NCBI GenBank assembly: GCA_030038435.1
Contig: JASHOY010000143.1
Span: 1 to 42,525, forward strand
From: Acidobacteriaceae bacterium
GTDB lineage: Bacteria > Acidobacteriota > Terriglobia > Terriglobales > Acidobacteriaceae
Reading direction: 5' to 3'
DNA: 42,525 nucleotides
The translations under genes were made by a program, and so were the position numbers. Positions 6,785 through 16,215 of this stretch are shown here, piece after piece; positions within the stretch are counted from its first letter, which is position 1, and each line of letters opens with the position of its first letter. The notes beneath the pieces are model-generated. The model searched no databases and was not told the DNA's origin. It was given only the letters and a program-made list of their open reading frames with translations.

Positions 6785-8056
6785 TCAATCGATGGCGTGG
6801 TCGGTGGGAAGATCGACTCCGCTCCAGGCTTTCTTTGCCGTCCAGGGCTGTGGAGGTGCGCTCCAGAAATCATTGGTTGCCGGCAGCCCCAAAGGCAGCC
6901 ATGCCGCGGAACACAGATAAAGACTTCCCGTGGAAATGTATCCCTCGCCGATTTCAGGCTGATGGCCGGCGAAGCCGATGGTAAGCCAGCCCTTGCTGTC
7001 GAAGGTCCCCTTGGCCTGAATCATCCGCGTCATCACCGCGGTCATCGCCGCGCGCACTTGCGCGGGCCGCACGCCTTCCGGAAGCTCGCCTCGCAGCGAC
7101 ATTTCTGCCAGGTGATGCAGGGCGCCAAAGCGGTAAGCCAGCGAGCGTCCGATGGGCGGAAACGTCCCTTCGGGACTGATAAGGCGCTCCTCAATGGCTG
7201 CATAGCGGCGCGCCCGCGTTTGCACGGGCCCGCGCAGAAAGGCCCAGCGGCTGGTGACAGGCTCGACTGCGTCAAGGATGTTGAGCAGGAACGGCTGAAT
7301 GACGAAGCTATTGTAGTAGTCCCAGTGGAAATGCGGCCCATCGCCGTAAACGCCGTCGCCTTTATACCACTCGTCAAGTTGACGTAGCCCGTAATCGATT
7401 CGATCCGTATCCCAGGGCTGGCCATATTTGCAGAAGCAGGCCTCGATCATGGCGGAAAAAAGCAGCCAGTTGTTGAAGCCCGGCTGAATCTTGCGCGTCT
7501 GCACAAGAGCGCGGACGAGATTAGCTTTGGTCGCGGGATCGAGTTTAGCCCAAAGCTCATTGGGCGCGCGCACCAAGGCCAGCGCCAGAAATGCCGCATC
7601 CACAACGGATTGCTGATTGGTGCCGAAGTTGAGCGCGTCAGGCGATTGCGGATCGGTGCCGTAGCGAATGGCCAGGCGCGCCCATTGGCGATAGCGGCTG
7701 CGTAGATTTTCTTCCACCGAATCGTTGCCGGGCCCTGCCTCAAGCCACGGAGCGAGGCCCGAGAGCAGGCGGCCTACGGCTTCAAGATATGTTGACTGGC
7801 GGCGGGCTTCGACGAGACCGGGCCTCGCTTCAACCGGCATAGTGGCGCGCAGTTTCTGTTGGCTGATGGCCTCAAGCACCGGCTGCGAGATGCGTTCAAG
7901 AATCGCAAGCCATCGGGTACGGTCGCTTATCGCATCAGCGCCGCTTGTCATCGCGCCTTGCGGCGTAACTGCCTTGGCGCTCACAGTGAGTGGGGCGGTC
8001 GCGAATAAAGCGCTTTTCAAAAAAGCGCGGCGAGACGGAAATTTCCCGGATGGCAT
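6785..8056 (-). CDS. DUF2264 family protein with Tat signal
   Basis: A protein of about 423 aa from the ATG at 8056 (the open frame reaches 8113). Residues 8-27 form a twin-arginine signal with SRRAFLKSALF. The mature part carries the alpha-helical barrel pattern of DUF2264: RYRQWARLAIRYGTDP, FNNWLLFSAMIEA, DEWYKGDGVYGDGPHFHWDYYNSFVIQP, and GRSLAYRFGALHHLAEM. The aromatic- and acid-rich HWDYYNSF region lies where glycoside-processing relatives have their active site. Family members are found in polysaccharide-using bacteria, so a role in extracytoplasmic glycan breakdown is plausible but not shown. It is convergent with lexA and divergent from recQ. Confidence 0.82.
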   Translation of the reverse strand: MPSGKFPSRRAFLKSALFATAPLTVSAKAVTPQGAMTSGADAISDRTRWLAILERISQPVLEAISQQKLRATMPVEARPGLVEARRQSTYLEAVGRLLSGLAPWLEAGPGNDSVEENLRSRYRQWARLAIRYGTDPQSPDALNFGTNQQSVVDAAFLALALVRAPNELWAKLDPATKANLVRALVQTRKIQPGFNNWLLFSAMIEACFCKYGQPWDTDRIDYGLRQLDEWYKGDGVYGDGPHFHWDYYNSFVIQPFLLNILDAVEPVTSRWAFLRGPVQTRARRYAAIEERLISPEGTFPPIGRSLAYRFGALHHLAEMSLRGELPEGVRPAQVRAAMTAVMTRMIQAKGTFDSKGWLTIGFAGHQPEIGEGYISTGSLYLCSAAWLPLGLPATNDFWSAPPQPWTAKKAWSGVDLPTDHAID

Positions 8057-8330
8057 ACTCTCGATCGCCTTTCGTATGGATCCTCTCGAACTAATCTGAA
8101 TTGCGGCTTGCACGTGCGGGCGAGCCTGTCGCGCGTAGATAGCCTACCGCGTGATCACCTGAACCGGTCATCATAACGCACCGGGGCTGCGACGAGGATC
8201 GTATATTGTCGAATGGGAACGCGAAGTACGGTGATGATTCCGCGCGCCGTCTGCCCCTGGTTTCTCTGCTGTAAATTTGGGAGAGGTGCGGACGGAGCCT
8301 TGTGCTGCGTCCGCCGATGCGCGCTCTCCA

Positions 8331-10424
8331 ATGGCAGGGTTATCCAATCCGGAACAACTCTCGCATTTGCTGCGATCGGTCTTCGGATTCGCGCGCTTCC
8401 GCGCCAGCCAGGAGGAGGTTTGCCGCACCGCAGTTTCCGGGCGCGATCTACTGCTGGTGATGCCCACCGGGGCTGGAAAATCTCTTTGCTATCAGTTGCC
8501 GGCGATTGCGCGCGGAGGCACGGCACTGGTGATTTCGCCATTGATTGCGCTGATGGAAGACCAGTCAGCCAAGCTCTCCTCATTTGGGCTGCGCGTGACA
8601 CGCATTCACTCCGGGCTTGAACGCACGCTGGCGCGACAGGCTTGTGTCGATTACCTCCACGGCGATCTGCAGTTTCTGTTTATCGCGCCGGAGCGATTGC
8701 GCGTGCCCGGCTTTCCGGAGATGCTTGCCAAGCGGCGGCTGGCGCTGATCGCTATCGACGAAGCGCATTGCATTTCCCAATGGGGCCACGACTTCAGGCC
8801 CGACTACCGCATGATCGGACAGCATCTTCCGGCGCTGCGCGGCACACCCGACGCGGCGCCGGTGATCGCGCTTACGGCTACGGCTACGCCCACGGTGCAG
8901 GCCGACATCATTTCGCAACTGGGTATGGTGAGGCCGGCAAAGTTCATTCATGGATTCCGACGCGAAAATCTCGCCATCGAAGTGGTGGAGGTACCGCTGC
9001 CGGAGCGAGCCGAAGTGATATGTAAACTGCTTTCGGATTCGACGCGGCGCCCCGCAATTGTCTATGCCACGTCGCGTAAGCAATCTGAGCGACTCGCCGA
9101 AGAACTCGCTTGCACAATGCGCGCCGCGGCTTACCATGCCGGGCTGGACACGGAAATACGGGAACGCGTGCAGACCGCATTTCAGGCAGGCGAACTGGAG
9201 ATCGTCGTCGCGACCATTGCCTTCGGCATGGGCATCGACAAGCCCAACATTCGCACCGTGATACACGCCGGGCTGCCGGGCACGCTCGAAGGCTACTACC
9301 AGGAAATCGGCCGCGCCGGACGCGATGGCGCGCCCAGCCGCACGTTTCTGATGCATTCCTTCGCCGACCAGCGCACGCATGATTTCTTTCTCGCTCGCGA
9401 TTACCCGCCAGCATCGCAATTGGAGCAGGTGTTTAATGCGCTCGCGGACCAGCCGCGGCCGATCGATGAAGTGCGCTTGCAGGTTGGGCTGAGCGAAGAG
9501 GAGTTCGGCAAGGCGCTTGAGAAGTTGCAAATCCACGGCGGGGCGCGGGCGGACTTTGGCGGAAACGTATGCCGCGGCGGTCCCGGGTGGAAGAAGACTT
9601 ACACCGTCCAGGCGCAATACCGCGCAGAGCAGTTTGAAAAGGTGCTCCGCTATACCAAGCTCAACGAGTGCCGCATGTCGGGGTTGGTGCGGCATTTTGG
9701 TGACGAGCAAGACGCAGACCGGCCGTGCAGCGCTTGCGATGTCTGCGATCCCGGTGGTGCGGTGTTGCGGCAGTTCCGGCGCGCGACCATGGCGGAGTTG
9801 GAAATTGCGCATGCCATTGTGCGCGAGCTTCGCCCGGTAGATTACAAGCCAACAGGCACGCTGCAACGGTGCGTGGACGCCGCCGGTCGGTTGCGGAGAG
9901 ATGATTTCGTAGATCTTCTCGACGCCATGGTGCGCTCGCGGCTGATTTCAATTGAAGATGCGGAATACGAGAAAGATGGCGAGATGCGCCGCTACCGCAA
10001 GGTGCGCCTGACGTCATTGGGACTTGATGTGGGACCGATGACCCCGCTGGCGCTGCTGTTGAGCGATGGCGTGGCCGAGGATTTCAGCGGCCGTGCTGTG
10101 CCGCGTGCGCGCAAAGCCAAGGCTGCGACAACTCCGGAAAAGCCCGCGAAGAAAGCTTTGGCAGCTGCTGCCCCGCCGCAGTCCGCGCCGGAATCGGAGG
10201 CTCTGGCCGCGAAGCTTAGAGAGTGGCGCGCTGCAGAAGCCAGGCGGTTGCACGTGCCTGCCTACGCGGTACTGCACGACCGCATATTGATTGCGGTGGC
10301 TACGGCGCGGCCCGCGAATCCGAACCAATTGCTCGCCATCGACGGAATGGGTCCCGCCAAAGTGGAGAGATTTGGCGGGGCCATTCTGAACATCTGCGGG
10401 TCAGTGAAATCGACACCCGGGTAA
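8331..10424 (+). CDS. recQ: RecQ-type ATP-dependent DNA helicase
   Basis: About 697 aa from the ATG at 8331; the frame is open from TTG 8277. Helicase motifs are in order: MPTGAGKS near residue 45, DEAHCISQWGHDFRPDY near 143, ALTATATPTV (motif III), VYATSRKQSE, FGMGIDKPNIRTVIH, and QEIGRAGRDG (motif VI). The RQC part has the zinc cysteines NECRMSG and CSACDVC. The C-terminal 60 residues look like an HRDC domain ending LLAIDGMGPAKVERFG. RecQ unwinds DNA 3' to 5' in recombination repair. A low-complexity Ala/Lys/Pro linker at about residues 600-640 joins RQC and HRDC. No good ribosome site marks the start. Confidence 0.93.
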   Translation: MAGLSNPEQLSHLLRSVFGFARFRASQEEVCRTAVSGRDLLLVMPTGAGKSLCYQLPAIARGGTALVISPLIALMEDQSAKLSSFGLRVTRIHSGLERTLARQACVDYLHGDLQFLFIAPERLRVPGFPEMLAKRRLALIAIDEAHCISQWGHDFRPDYRMIGQHLPALRGTPDAAPVIALTATATPTVQADIISQLGMVRPAKFIHGFRRENLAIEVVEVPLPERAEVICKLLSDSTRRPAIVYATSRKQSERLAEELACTMRAAAYHAGLDTEIRERVQTAFQAGELEIVVATIAFGMGIDKPNIRTVIHAGLPGTLEGYYQEIGRAGRDGAPSRTFLMHSFADQRTHDFFLARDYPPASQLEQVFNALADQPRPIDEVRLQVGLSEEEFGKALEKLQIHGGARADFGGNVCRGGPGWKKTYTVQAQYRAEQFEKVLRYTKLNECRMSGLVRHFGDEQDADRPCSACDVCDPGGAVLRQFRRATMAELEIAHAIVRELRPVDYKPTGTLQRCVDAAGRLRRDDFVDLLDAMVRSRLISIEDAEYEKDGEMRRYRKVRLTSLGLDVGPMTPLALLLSDGVAEDFSGRAVPRARKAKAATTPEKPAKKALAAAAPPQSAPESEALAAKLREWRAAEARRLHVPAYAVLHDRILIAVATARPANPNQLLAIDGMGPAKVERFGGAILNICGSVKSTPG

Positions 10425-10429
10425 ACGAC

Positions 10430-10960
10430 CTACGCCACTCGCTCGATTTCTACGGATTCGAGCACCACGGGCTTGTGCGGCTTATCCTGTGCATTGCGTG
10501 CCACCGCGGAAATTTTGTTGACGATGTCCTGACCCTCGACCACTTCACCGAAGATTGTGTGCTTGCCGGTAAGCCACTCGGTGGGCGCAACCGTGATGAA
10601 GAACTGGCTGCCGTTGGTGTTCGGTCCGGCGTTGGCCATGGCCAGCTTGCCGGGCTTATCGAATTTATGCGGCGAGCCCTTAGTCTCGTCCTGAAACCGG
10701 TAGCCGGGCCCGCCCATGCCGGTACCAGCCGGATCGCCGCCCTGGATCATGAAATTCGGAATCACGCGGTGAAAAACGGTTCCGTTGTAAAGCTTGTCCT
10801 TCGACTTGGCGCGCGTAGTTGGATGCGTCCACTCGCGCGAGCCTTCTGCGAGCTCGATGAAATTCTTTACCGTGATGGGCGCTTCCGCCTCAAATAGGCG
10901 CACAGTGATCTTGCCTTCAGTGGTGTTGAATGCGGCATAGGTTCCCGATGCAAGTGCCAT
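10430..10960 (-). CDS. Cytosolic cyclophilin-type peptidyl-prolyl isomerase
   Basis: 176 aa from the ATG at 10960, chosen because AAGGAG sits 5-6 bp upstream; the frame extends to 11080 without support. It has the cyclophilin core: FNTTEGKITVRLFE, VFHRVIPNFMIQGGDP with the catalytic Arg, NTNGSQFFIT, and GKHTIFGEVVEGQDIV. No signal peptide is present, so it acts in the cytosol. It lies 68 bp downstream of a paralogue that has an N-terminal membrane or signal segment, giving a cytosolic/exported pair at the end of the purEK operon. Its end is 6 bp from the convergent recQ stop. Confidence 0.93.
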   Translation of the reverse strand: MALASGTYAAFNTTEGKITVRLFEAEAPITVKNFIELAEGSREWTHPTTRAKSKDKLYNGTVFHRVIPNFMIQGGDPAGTGMGGPGYRFQDETKGSPHKFDKPGKLAMANAGPNTNGSQFFITVAPTEWLTGKHTIFGEVVEGQDIVNKISAVARNAQDKPHKPVVLESVEIERVA

Positions 10961-11028
10961 ATATACTCCTTGGTTTGAAAGTCTCCCGGTCCAATGCCCG
11001 GATGCTTGAGCCGTGCGAGAATCTGCGC

Positions 11029-11781
11029 TTACTGCTGCGGCACGGGCGCTGCGGGTGGTTGAGGCGCAGGCTGTTCCCACGCGGGTAAAGGTGGCAGTGG
11101 CTCGCCCTCTGGCACGATGGTCACTTTTCTAAGCACCACCGGCGAAAGCGGCCTGTCATTGTCATCGCGCGGTACCCGAGCAATGGTTTTCACCACGTCC
11201 ACGCTTGGCTCGTCGCACTGCCCAAAAATCGTGTATTGCTGATCGAGTGTGGGATAAGGAGCCTCAGTGATAAAAAACTGGCTCCCGTTGGTGTTGGGCC
11301 CGGAATTCGCCATTGCCAACCGGCCGGCTACGTCGAAGTTCAGGTTCGGATCGAACTCGTCATCGAACTTGTATCCCGGGGTGCCGTATCCGGTGCCTGT
11401 CGGGTCACCGCCCTGGATCATGAATCCAGGAATCACACGATGAAAAATGGTCCCGTCGTAGAGGGGCTTGTGGTGCTCTACCTGGTGAGTGGTGGGATTC
11501 GTCCAGTCCTTTGTGCCGGTGGCGAGGCCGATGAAATTGGCAACTGCAACCGGTGCTTGTTTCTGGAAAAACTGACACGTAATCCGTCCCATCGACGTAT
11601 CCATGACCACGCGCGGGCCGTTGGGCGCAATCGCGACAGGGGCTGTGGGTTGCGGCGCTTCGGGCACTTCGCCGGTTGATTGCGCCGACGTGGTCACGGG
11701 TTTGCGCGTGAGCACAACGGCAATCGCGATAATTGCAAGTGCCGCGAGAGCTGGAATCAAAAGAGCGCGCTTCAATTTCAT
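11029..11781 (-). CDS. Exported or membrane-anchored cyclophilin-type peptidyl-prolyl isomerase
   Basis: 250 aa from ATG 11781 (MKLKRALLIP). Residues 5-24 form a hydrophobic segment that serves as signal peptide or anchor. A Pro/Ala/Thr-rich linker follows, then a cyclophilin domain with VVMDTSMGRITCQFF, FHRVIPGFMIQGGDP, NTNGSQFFIT and QQYTIFGQCDE. The C-terminus ends in a Pro-rich tail (about 20 residues of P, A, Q). It is expected to help fold envelope proteins. It starts 19 bp after the purK stop, so it is likely co-transcribed. The open frame runs further upstream into purK, but that part is out of frame with purK and lacks similarity. Confidence 0.9.
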   Translation of the reverse strand: MKLKRALLIPALAALAIIAIAVVLTRKPVTTSAQSTGEVPEAPQPTAPVAIAPNGPRVVMDTSMGRITCQFFQKQAPVAVANFIGLATGTKDWTNPTTHQVEHHKPLYDGTIFHRVIPGFMIQGGDPTGTGYGTPGYKFDDEFDPNLNFDVAGRLAMANSGPNTNGSQFFITEAPYPTLDQQYTIFGQCDEPSVDVVKTIARVPRDDNDRPLSPVVLRKVTIVPEGEPLPPLPAWEQPAPQPPAAPVPQQ

Positions 11782-11800
11782 TGCTGTTTTTGAGGGTAAA

Positions 11801-12997
11801 TCATGCCACGGGACGGTTGCCAGTGGCGAGACGTTTCGCCTCCAGCACGCGCGACAGTGCTTCATCAGCTGTGATGCCGGTTGCGGATAAATGACCCATT
11901 TTGCGGCCTGCACGCGGCGTGTGCTTTTCGTAGATGTGCAGCCGCACGCCGGGTATAGTCAAGGCCGCGGAGAAGTCCGGTTCAGCATCGAGCCACACAT
12001 CACCGAGCAGATTGACGATTGCGGCCGGAGTTATTAAGGAGGTTTCGCCAAGCGGTAGATTGCACACAGCGCGGACCAGTTGTTCAAACTGGCTGGTAAC
12101 GCATCCCCGCTCGCTCTGGTGATAACTGTTGTGAGGGCGCGGCGCTAACTCATTTACAAGCAACTCACCACCGCGAGTTACAAACATTTCAGCGCATAGC
12201 AACCCTTCGATGCCCAGCTTTGTAATCATCTCCGCGGCCAGCGACTCGGCGCGGGATTCGAGCTCGGCGGGAACGCCGGCAGGCAAAATGCTCCAGGCGA
12301 GAATCTGATTTTCATGATGATTGCGCGCGGCCGGAAATGTCCGGACTTCGCCGGACGGACTGCGCGCGGCCATTACGCTGATCTCACAGTCAAGCTCCAG
12401 CGCCTGCTCGGCTATGGCGGGATGCGCACCGATGGCCTTCCAGGCCATGGTTATCACCTCGTCGCCGGCGCGACCCTCGAAGCCAATGCGCGCCTGCCCG
12501 CGGCCATCATAGCCACCGCGACCGATCTTCAGAAAAATTCGACCGCCCAAAGCAGGCACGGCGGCGCGCAAATCCGCTTCGCTGCCAATAATCCGAAATG
12601 GCCCAACGGGAAAGCCGTTTTCGGCAAGCCATGTTTTCTGCAGGATCTTATCCTGAATGATGCGTACCGGCTCTACGCCAGGCCGTAACGGCGCAAGCCG
12701 GGCAACAGCCGCGAGCGCGTCCACTCCGATTTGCTCGATCTCCAGGGTAACGGCATCGGCTCCGCAGGCGAGTCGCCGCGCCGCATCAGCATCATCCCAG
12801 CGCCCCACGATGGTTTCGTCAACCACAAAGCTGGCGGGGCAGGCGGGCTCAGGATCCATCACGCGCACGCGAAAACCCATGGTGCGCGCGGCCATCGCAG
12901 TCATACGGCCTAACTGCCCACCGCCAAGAATGGCGAGTGTGCCTCCGGGGAGTAGAGTGTTGGGCCTTCCAAGTGTAGATGCAGAGAGTGCGGTCAC
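11801..12997 (-). CDS. purK: PurK, N5-carboxyaminoimidazole ribonucleotide synthase
   Basis: A complete 398-aa ATP-grasp enzyme that makes N5-CAIR from AIR, ATP and bicarbonate in purine synthesis. Visible motifs are [17 protein letters not shown] near residue 22, VTLEIEQIG, the ATP-grasp loop [40 protein letters not shown], and [17 protein letters not shown] near the C-terminus. Its ATG overlaps the purE stop (ATGA at 12994-12997), the usual translationally coupled purEK arrangement. A short N-terminal extension (about 15 residues before LLPGG) is present. Confidence 0.95.
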   Translation of the reverse strand: MTALSASTLGRPNTLLPGGTLAILGGGQLGRMTAMAARTMGFRVRVMDPEPACPASFVVDETIVGRWDDADAARRLACGADAVTLEIEQIGVDALAAVARLAPLRPGVEPVRIIQDKILQKTWLAENGFPVGPFRIIGSEADLRAAVPALGGRIFLKIGRGGYDGRGQARIGFEGRAGDEVITMAWKAIGAHPAIAEQALELDCEISVMAARSPSGEVRTFPAARNHHENQILAWSILPAGVPAELESRAESLAAEMITKLGIEGLLCAEMFVTRGGELLVNELAPRPHNSYHQSERGCVTSQFEQLVRAVCNLPLGETSLITPAAIVNLLGDVWLDAEPDFSAALTIPGVRLHIYEKHTPRAGRKMGHLSATGITADEALSRVLEAKRLATGNRPVA

Positions 12998-13485
12998 CCG
13001 GGCAACTCCTGATCAAGCACTTCCTGTGTACGCGCCGCACGCCATGCGGCCAGCCGCTGGTAAAGCGCCGAGTCGGCTGTGGCCAGGATTTCCGCCGCCA
13101 GCAAAGCTGCGTTTGCAGCACCGGCCTTGCCAATGGCCAGAGTTCCCACCGGGACGCCCTTCGGCATTTGCACAATGGAAAGCAGTGCATCCAGCCCGTT
13201 GAGCTGCGTTGCGGGTACGGGCACACCGAGCACCGGAATCAGCGTTTTAGCGGCTAGCATTCCGGGGAGGTGTGCGGCTCCGCCGGCGCCCGCGATAATG
13301 GCGCGCAAACCGCGCCCGCGGGCGGATTCCGCATACTCGAAAAGCCAATCCGGCGTGCGATGAGCACTCACGATGCGGGTTTCGTGGGGAATGTCGAGCG
13401 CGCGCAGTATCTCCACTGCAGCGGCCAGCACTTCGTAATCACTCTTGCTGCCCATTACCACGCCAACCAGCGGCCGTTCGGTCAT
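12994..13485 (-). CDS. purE: PurE, N5-CAIR mutase (class I)
   Basis: A complete 163-aa class I PurE, which converts N5-CAIR to CAIR. Diagnostic motifs are [11 protein letters not shown] at the start, SAHRTPDWL with the active-site His, [17 protein letters not shown], and [34 protein letters not shown]. It is first in the purE-purK-cyclophilin-cyclophilin unit. The start is fixed by the family N-terminus. No ribosome site precedes it, but a TATAAT lies 6 bp upstream, so its transcript is probably leaderless. The gene lies 103 bp downstream of the virus-derived cluster in the same direction, which could allow read-through. Confidence 0.95.
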   Translation of the reverse strand: MTERPLVGVVMGSKSDYEVLAAAVEILRALDIPHETRIVSAHRTPDWLFEYAESARGRGLRAIIAGAGGAAHLPGMLAAKTLIPVLGVPVPATQLNGLDALLSIVQMPKGVPVGTLAIGKAGAANAALLAAEILATADSALYQRLAAWRAARTQEVLDQELPG

Positions 13486-13491
13486 GGGGAG

Positions 13492-13497
13492 ATTATA
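13492..13497 (-). promoter_or_regulatory. purE -10 element, leaderless type
   Basis: On the minus strand TATAAT lies at 13497-13492, exactly 6 bp before the purE ATG (13485). This is the same spacing as at lexA. A weak -35 candidate, TTCGAC, is 18 bp further upstream. Confidence 0.5.
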
Positions 13498-13587
13498 CGG
13501 GGACGTTGAGCATGAGTCGAAAGCGAAGCCAACCTGCGCTGGTAGCCCATGACTCGACCTAAGCTCCAGAAATCCGGCCCCTGCGGT

Positions 13588-13815
13588 TTACCGCCGCAAC
13601 CACGCCTCAAACGCCACCTCGATAACCGCGAAGAGAACGCTGAACGCGGCAAGAAAGCCTTTCGCCCGTTGCCAATTCTGCTCGTGGCGATCCATGCGCC
13701 GTTCGAGTTCCGTTATGCGGCCACCATTGCCATCGCCCACTAGGCTATTCATTTGCGATTTCAGTACATTTAGGTCGCTCAGTACCTGCGCCTCGAATTC
13801 ATTCATCATCCGCAT
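13588..13815 (-). CDS. XhlA/holin-like small membrane protein
   Basis: About 75 aa from ATG 13815; the frame is open from GTG 13833, and ATGs at 13809 and 13806 are also possible. The first half is a short coiled coil (VLSDLNVLKSQMNSL, then ITELERRMDRHEQNW). A single membrane segment, GFLAAFSVLFAVIEVAFEAWL, and a basic end (RR) follow. Coiled coil plus one C-terminal membrane helix is the plan of XhlA-type phage holin-associated proteins. It is the last gene of the virus-derived cluster, where lysis genes are often found, but no endolysin is nearby. The functional call rests on architecture and position only. Confidence 0.6.
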   Translation of the reverse strand: MRMMNEFEAQVLSDLNVLKSQMNSLVGDGNGGRITELERRMDRHEQNWQRAKGFLAAFSVLFAVIEVAFEAWLRR

Positions 13816-13860
13816 CCGCCGGACTCCGTCCACTCACCTAGAACCGCTCAGATTCCAACT

Positions 13861-16176
13861 TTACGCACCCAGCGGCAAGTTAATGAAAAGGGCTGTCGAA
13901 AATTCTGAATAGTTGGGTGGATTTGATCCGTCATACATTCGAATATAGAAACGGTCATTGACGGATTCACGGGAGAACGTCATATTAGGCAACGTCCCCC
14001 GTGCCACCAGGCCCGGATCTTCGCCCGGCAAAAAAGCGAAATCCCGCCGTCTCACCTCAAATCCACCACCCGCCGGTGGTGTTATACCTGTGTTGACCGA
14101 AACCGTGGTTCCATTCAAAGTCGCAACTGTCAGATTATTCAGATTCGCGAGAACAGTCGGCGAAACCGGAGCTGGTAACCAGGTGTTGGCAGGAACTGTT
14201 TCGCTGGTCTTGATAGCCAGGTCGTCTGCCCAATCGTTGGCAAATTGAATGTTATACTCTACTAAGTCTGGGTAGCTGGCGCTGTAGCTAACTTTCACTG
14301 AACGCACAACTACTTGTGCGTTGAGATTCGCCGAAGGTGCATTCAGAGCCAGCGCATCTCCCGGCCACACATCACTGGAAAAACTGGCCCTAGTACCTTT
14401 ATAGGTCCCACTCCATAGCGCACTCACTCCAGCCGCCGCTTGTTCCATGACCAACGCGGCGTTTCGGCAGTCGGCCGAGCTGCGGGCCGGGGGACTTGTT
14501 ACAGTGCCGATCCATGCGGCGACGGAAGGGGATCCAGCCTGCGCCAGAGCCTGCTGACTGGCGGCGTTGACCGCGCGCCCTATAGCTCTTCCGGCGGTCC
14601 GATAACTAACCGCAATCTGCTCACCAGCCGCTGGCGTAAATCCGGTGTAAAAGGCAAGCTTGGCAGTGCGCTCCACGTGGCATTCCGCGCCTTCGGCCGT
14701 CGATCCCACGCGTCTAGTAAAAGGACTCCCGCTCGCAGGAGTGCTTACAACCCAGCCTGATCCCAGGTTTGACAGATTTAGGGATCGCATGGAGCCGATC
14801 AAATTAATGCTGCTGGCAGCCACCACCGTGCATGTTCCGGGAAGATTAGCGATTGATCCGTCATAGAGAGTTACGGGGACCGAGCCTACTCCGTTGACAA
14901 ACTCCTGAAGCTCAATTTGAATCTTTCCCGGACTCAGGATCGGCTGACCACCGGCGACAATTGCACCGCTGTCTCCAAAGGATCGATAAATGGCCAGCGC
15001 TCTTTCGTGTTCGGGGCAATGAATGCGAATGCGTAATGTGTACTGATTGGCCGCATTTAAAACAAAAGCTGCTCCCGCGGCTGCCCCATTGACGAACGGC
15101 TGCAAACTTACTGCACCGCTACTTTGTTGCGGGATTGCTTGAAAACCCGCGATGCAACCGGAAACCGTCGGGCTCCCGGAATAAAACCCGGCAACAATCC
15201 CGGAGCTTCCGGGGGAAAAAGCAACTCCGACCGCTTCCAGCAACAGCGTTCCGCCCACTTCCACGGAATCAAGCCAGAAAAGCCGGGTCTGGCCGTCGAT
15301 TCCATTCCCACCGTTCATTGTTAGTCCGCCGTTGCCCAACGTGAAGTAACCGCTAGTACCAGATTGACTCCACACACGAAGGTCAATTTGACCTTCATTG
15401 AAGAGTTCGCTGATGATAGCTGCATCAGAAGGCGGGGGAAAATATGGAGCGGCCGCCAGATAGAATTGAGTTGTAACTCCGTCGCCCAGAAAGTATTCGG
15501 TTACATATGCAACAGGCTCGTCTTTGCCGCAGATAGTTATGTCGTTGGCTAGTGCACGCTTTATTGGGGCAGTGAGGGCAAGAGAAGATAAATCGAGACT
15601 GCCATCTGCTTCGTTCAAATTGTGGACCGCAGTCTGTACGGGGATGAGCGCAATCGCGCCATTTACCGCGCTATATGCGGCGCGCGCCATGTCGGCGACC
15701 TGGCCAGCGCTAGTGCTCCACTGGGCGCCGGGCTCCGGAACGAAGCTGCTAATCGACGTACTCAAAGTCAACCCCTGGGTTGACAGTGCGCTCGACCCTG
15801 TGCGTGTTACCAGCGCCGACAATAAAGTCCCGGCCGTCTCTCCGCTTGACCCTTTGCTCGGAGGCATGAGTATCTGGTCGAGGAGAATCTCGTCGCTAAG
15901 CGCCTGGATGGCGATTCGATAGAATGGTCCTTGCATTCCCATCCCTGCATATTCAGGAAGGGGACTCACTGCAATATAGCCCGTAAAGTAAAGTGTTCCG
16001 TCATCCCCCATCACTTCGATGAACTGACTGCGCAGTGGTGCGGACAAGCTACCGTCCGAGGGAAGGCTCAACCACAGTTGGCAGACAGTCGGCTCATTTA
16101 GCTTACGCTCGATACTCAGCGGCTTTGTGGCGTCGAGGGCAGCCGTGTAATCCAGACCGTGGATCGTGACTTTCAT
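13861..16176 (-). CDS. Phage tail hub / baseplate-like structural protein
   Basis: 771 aa with a GGAGC ribosome site before the ATG. The first ~130 residues (VTIHGLDYTAALDATKP, SIERKLNEPTVCQLWLSL, then a GDDGTLYFTGYI strand) resemble the N-terminal domain of siphovirus distal-tail or hub proteins. About residues 270-400 look like a beta-sandwich insert (GGTLLLEAVGVAF to YTLRIRIHC) of the kind that binds sugars. The C-terminal ~100 residues are beta-rich, with IPLG-type strands and FYIRMYDGS. No peptidase or lysozyme motif was seen. It would sit at the particle tip and link to the fibre. The exact family is not recognised. Confidence 0.6.
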   Translation of the reverse strand: MKVTIHGLDYTAALDATKPLSIERKLNEPTVCQLWLSLPSDGSLSAPLRSQFIEVMGDDGTLYFTGYIAVSPLPEYAGMGMQGPFYRIAIQALSDEILLDQILMPPSKGSSGETAGTLLSALVTRTGSSALSTQGLTLSTSISSFVPEPGAQWSTSAGQVADMARAAYSAVNGAIALIPVQTAVHNLNEADGSLDLSSLALTAPIKRALANDITICGKDEPVAYVTEYFLGDGVTTQFYLAAAPYFPPPSDAAIISELFNEGQIDLRVWSQSGTSGYFTLGNGGLTMNGGNGIDGQTRLFWLDSVEVGGTLLLEAVGVAFSPGSSGIVAGFYSGSPTVSGCIAGFQAIPQQSSGAVSLQPFVNGAAAGAAFVLNAANQYTLRIRIHCPEHERALAIYRSFGDSGAIVAGGQPILSPGKIQIELQEFVNGVGSVPVTLYDGSIANLPGTCTVVAASSINLIGSMRSLNLSNLGSGWVVSTPASGSPFTRRVGSTAEGAECHVERTAKLAFYTGFTPAAGEQIAVSYRTAGRAIGRAVNAASQQALAQAGSPSVAAWIGTVTSPPARSSADCRNAALVMEQAAAGVSALWSGTYKGTRASFSSDVWPGDALALNAPSANLNAQVVVRSVKVSYSASYPDLVEYNIQFANDWADDLAIKTSETVPANTWLPAPVSPTVLANLNNLTVATLNGTTVSVNTGITPPAGGGFEVRRRDFAFLPGEDPGLVARGTLPNMTFSRESVNDRFYIRMYDGSNPPNYSEFSTALFINLPLGA

Positions 16177-16215
16177 GATTGCTCCGCATTTACGAGGATC
16201 GGGGATTGGTTACAT

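Noticed and set aside
8190..8235. Possible LexA box before recQ (two TTCG words on the minus strand)
   Set aside because: The spacing is 8 bp and not the 7 bp of the lexA repeat, and the flanking bases differ.
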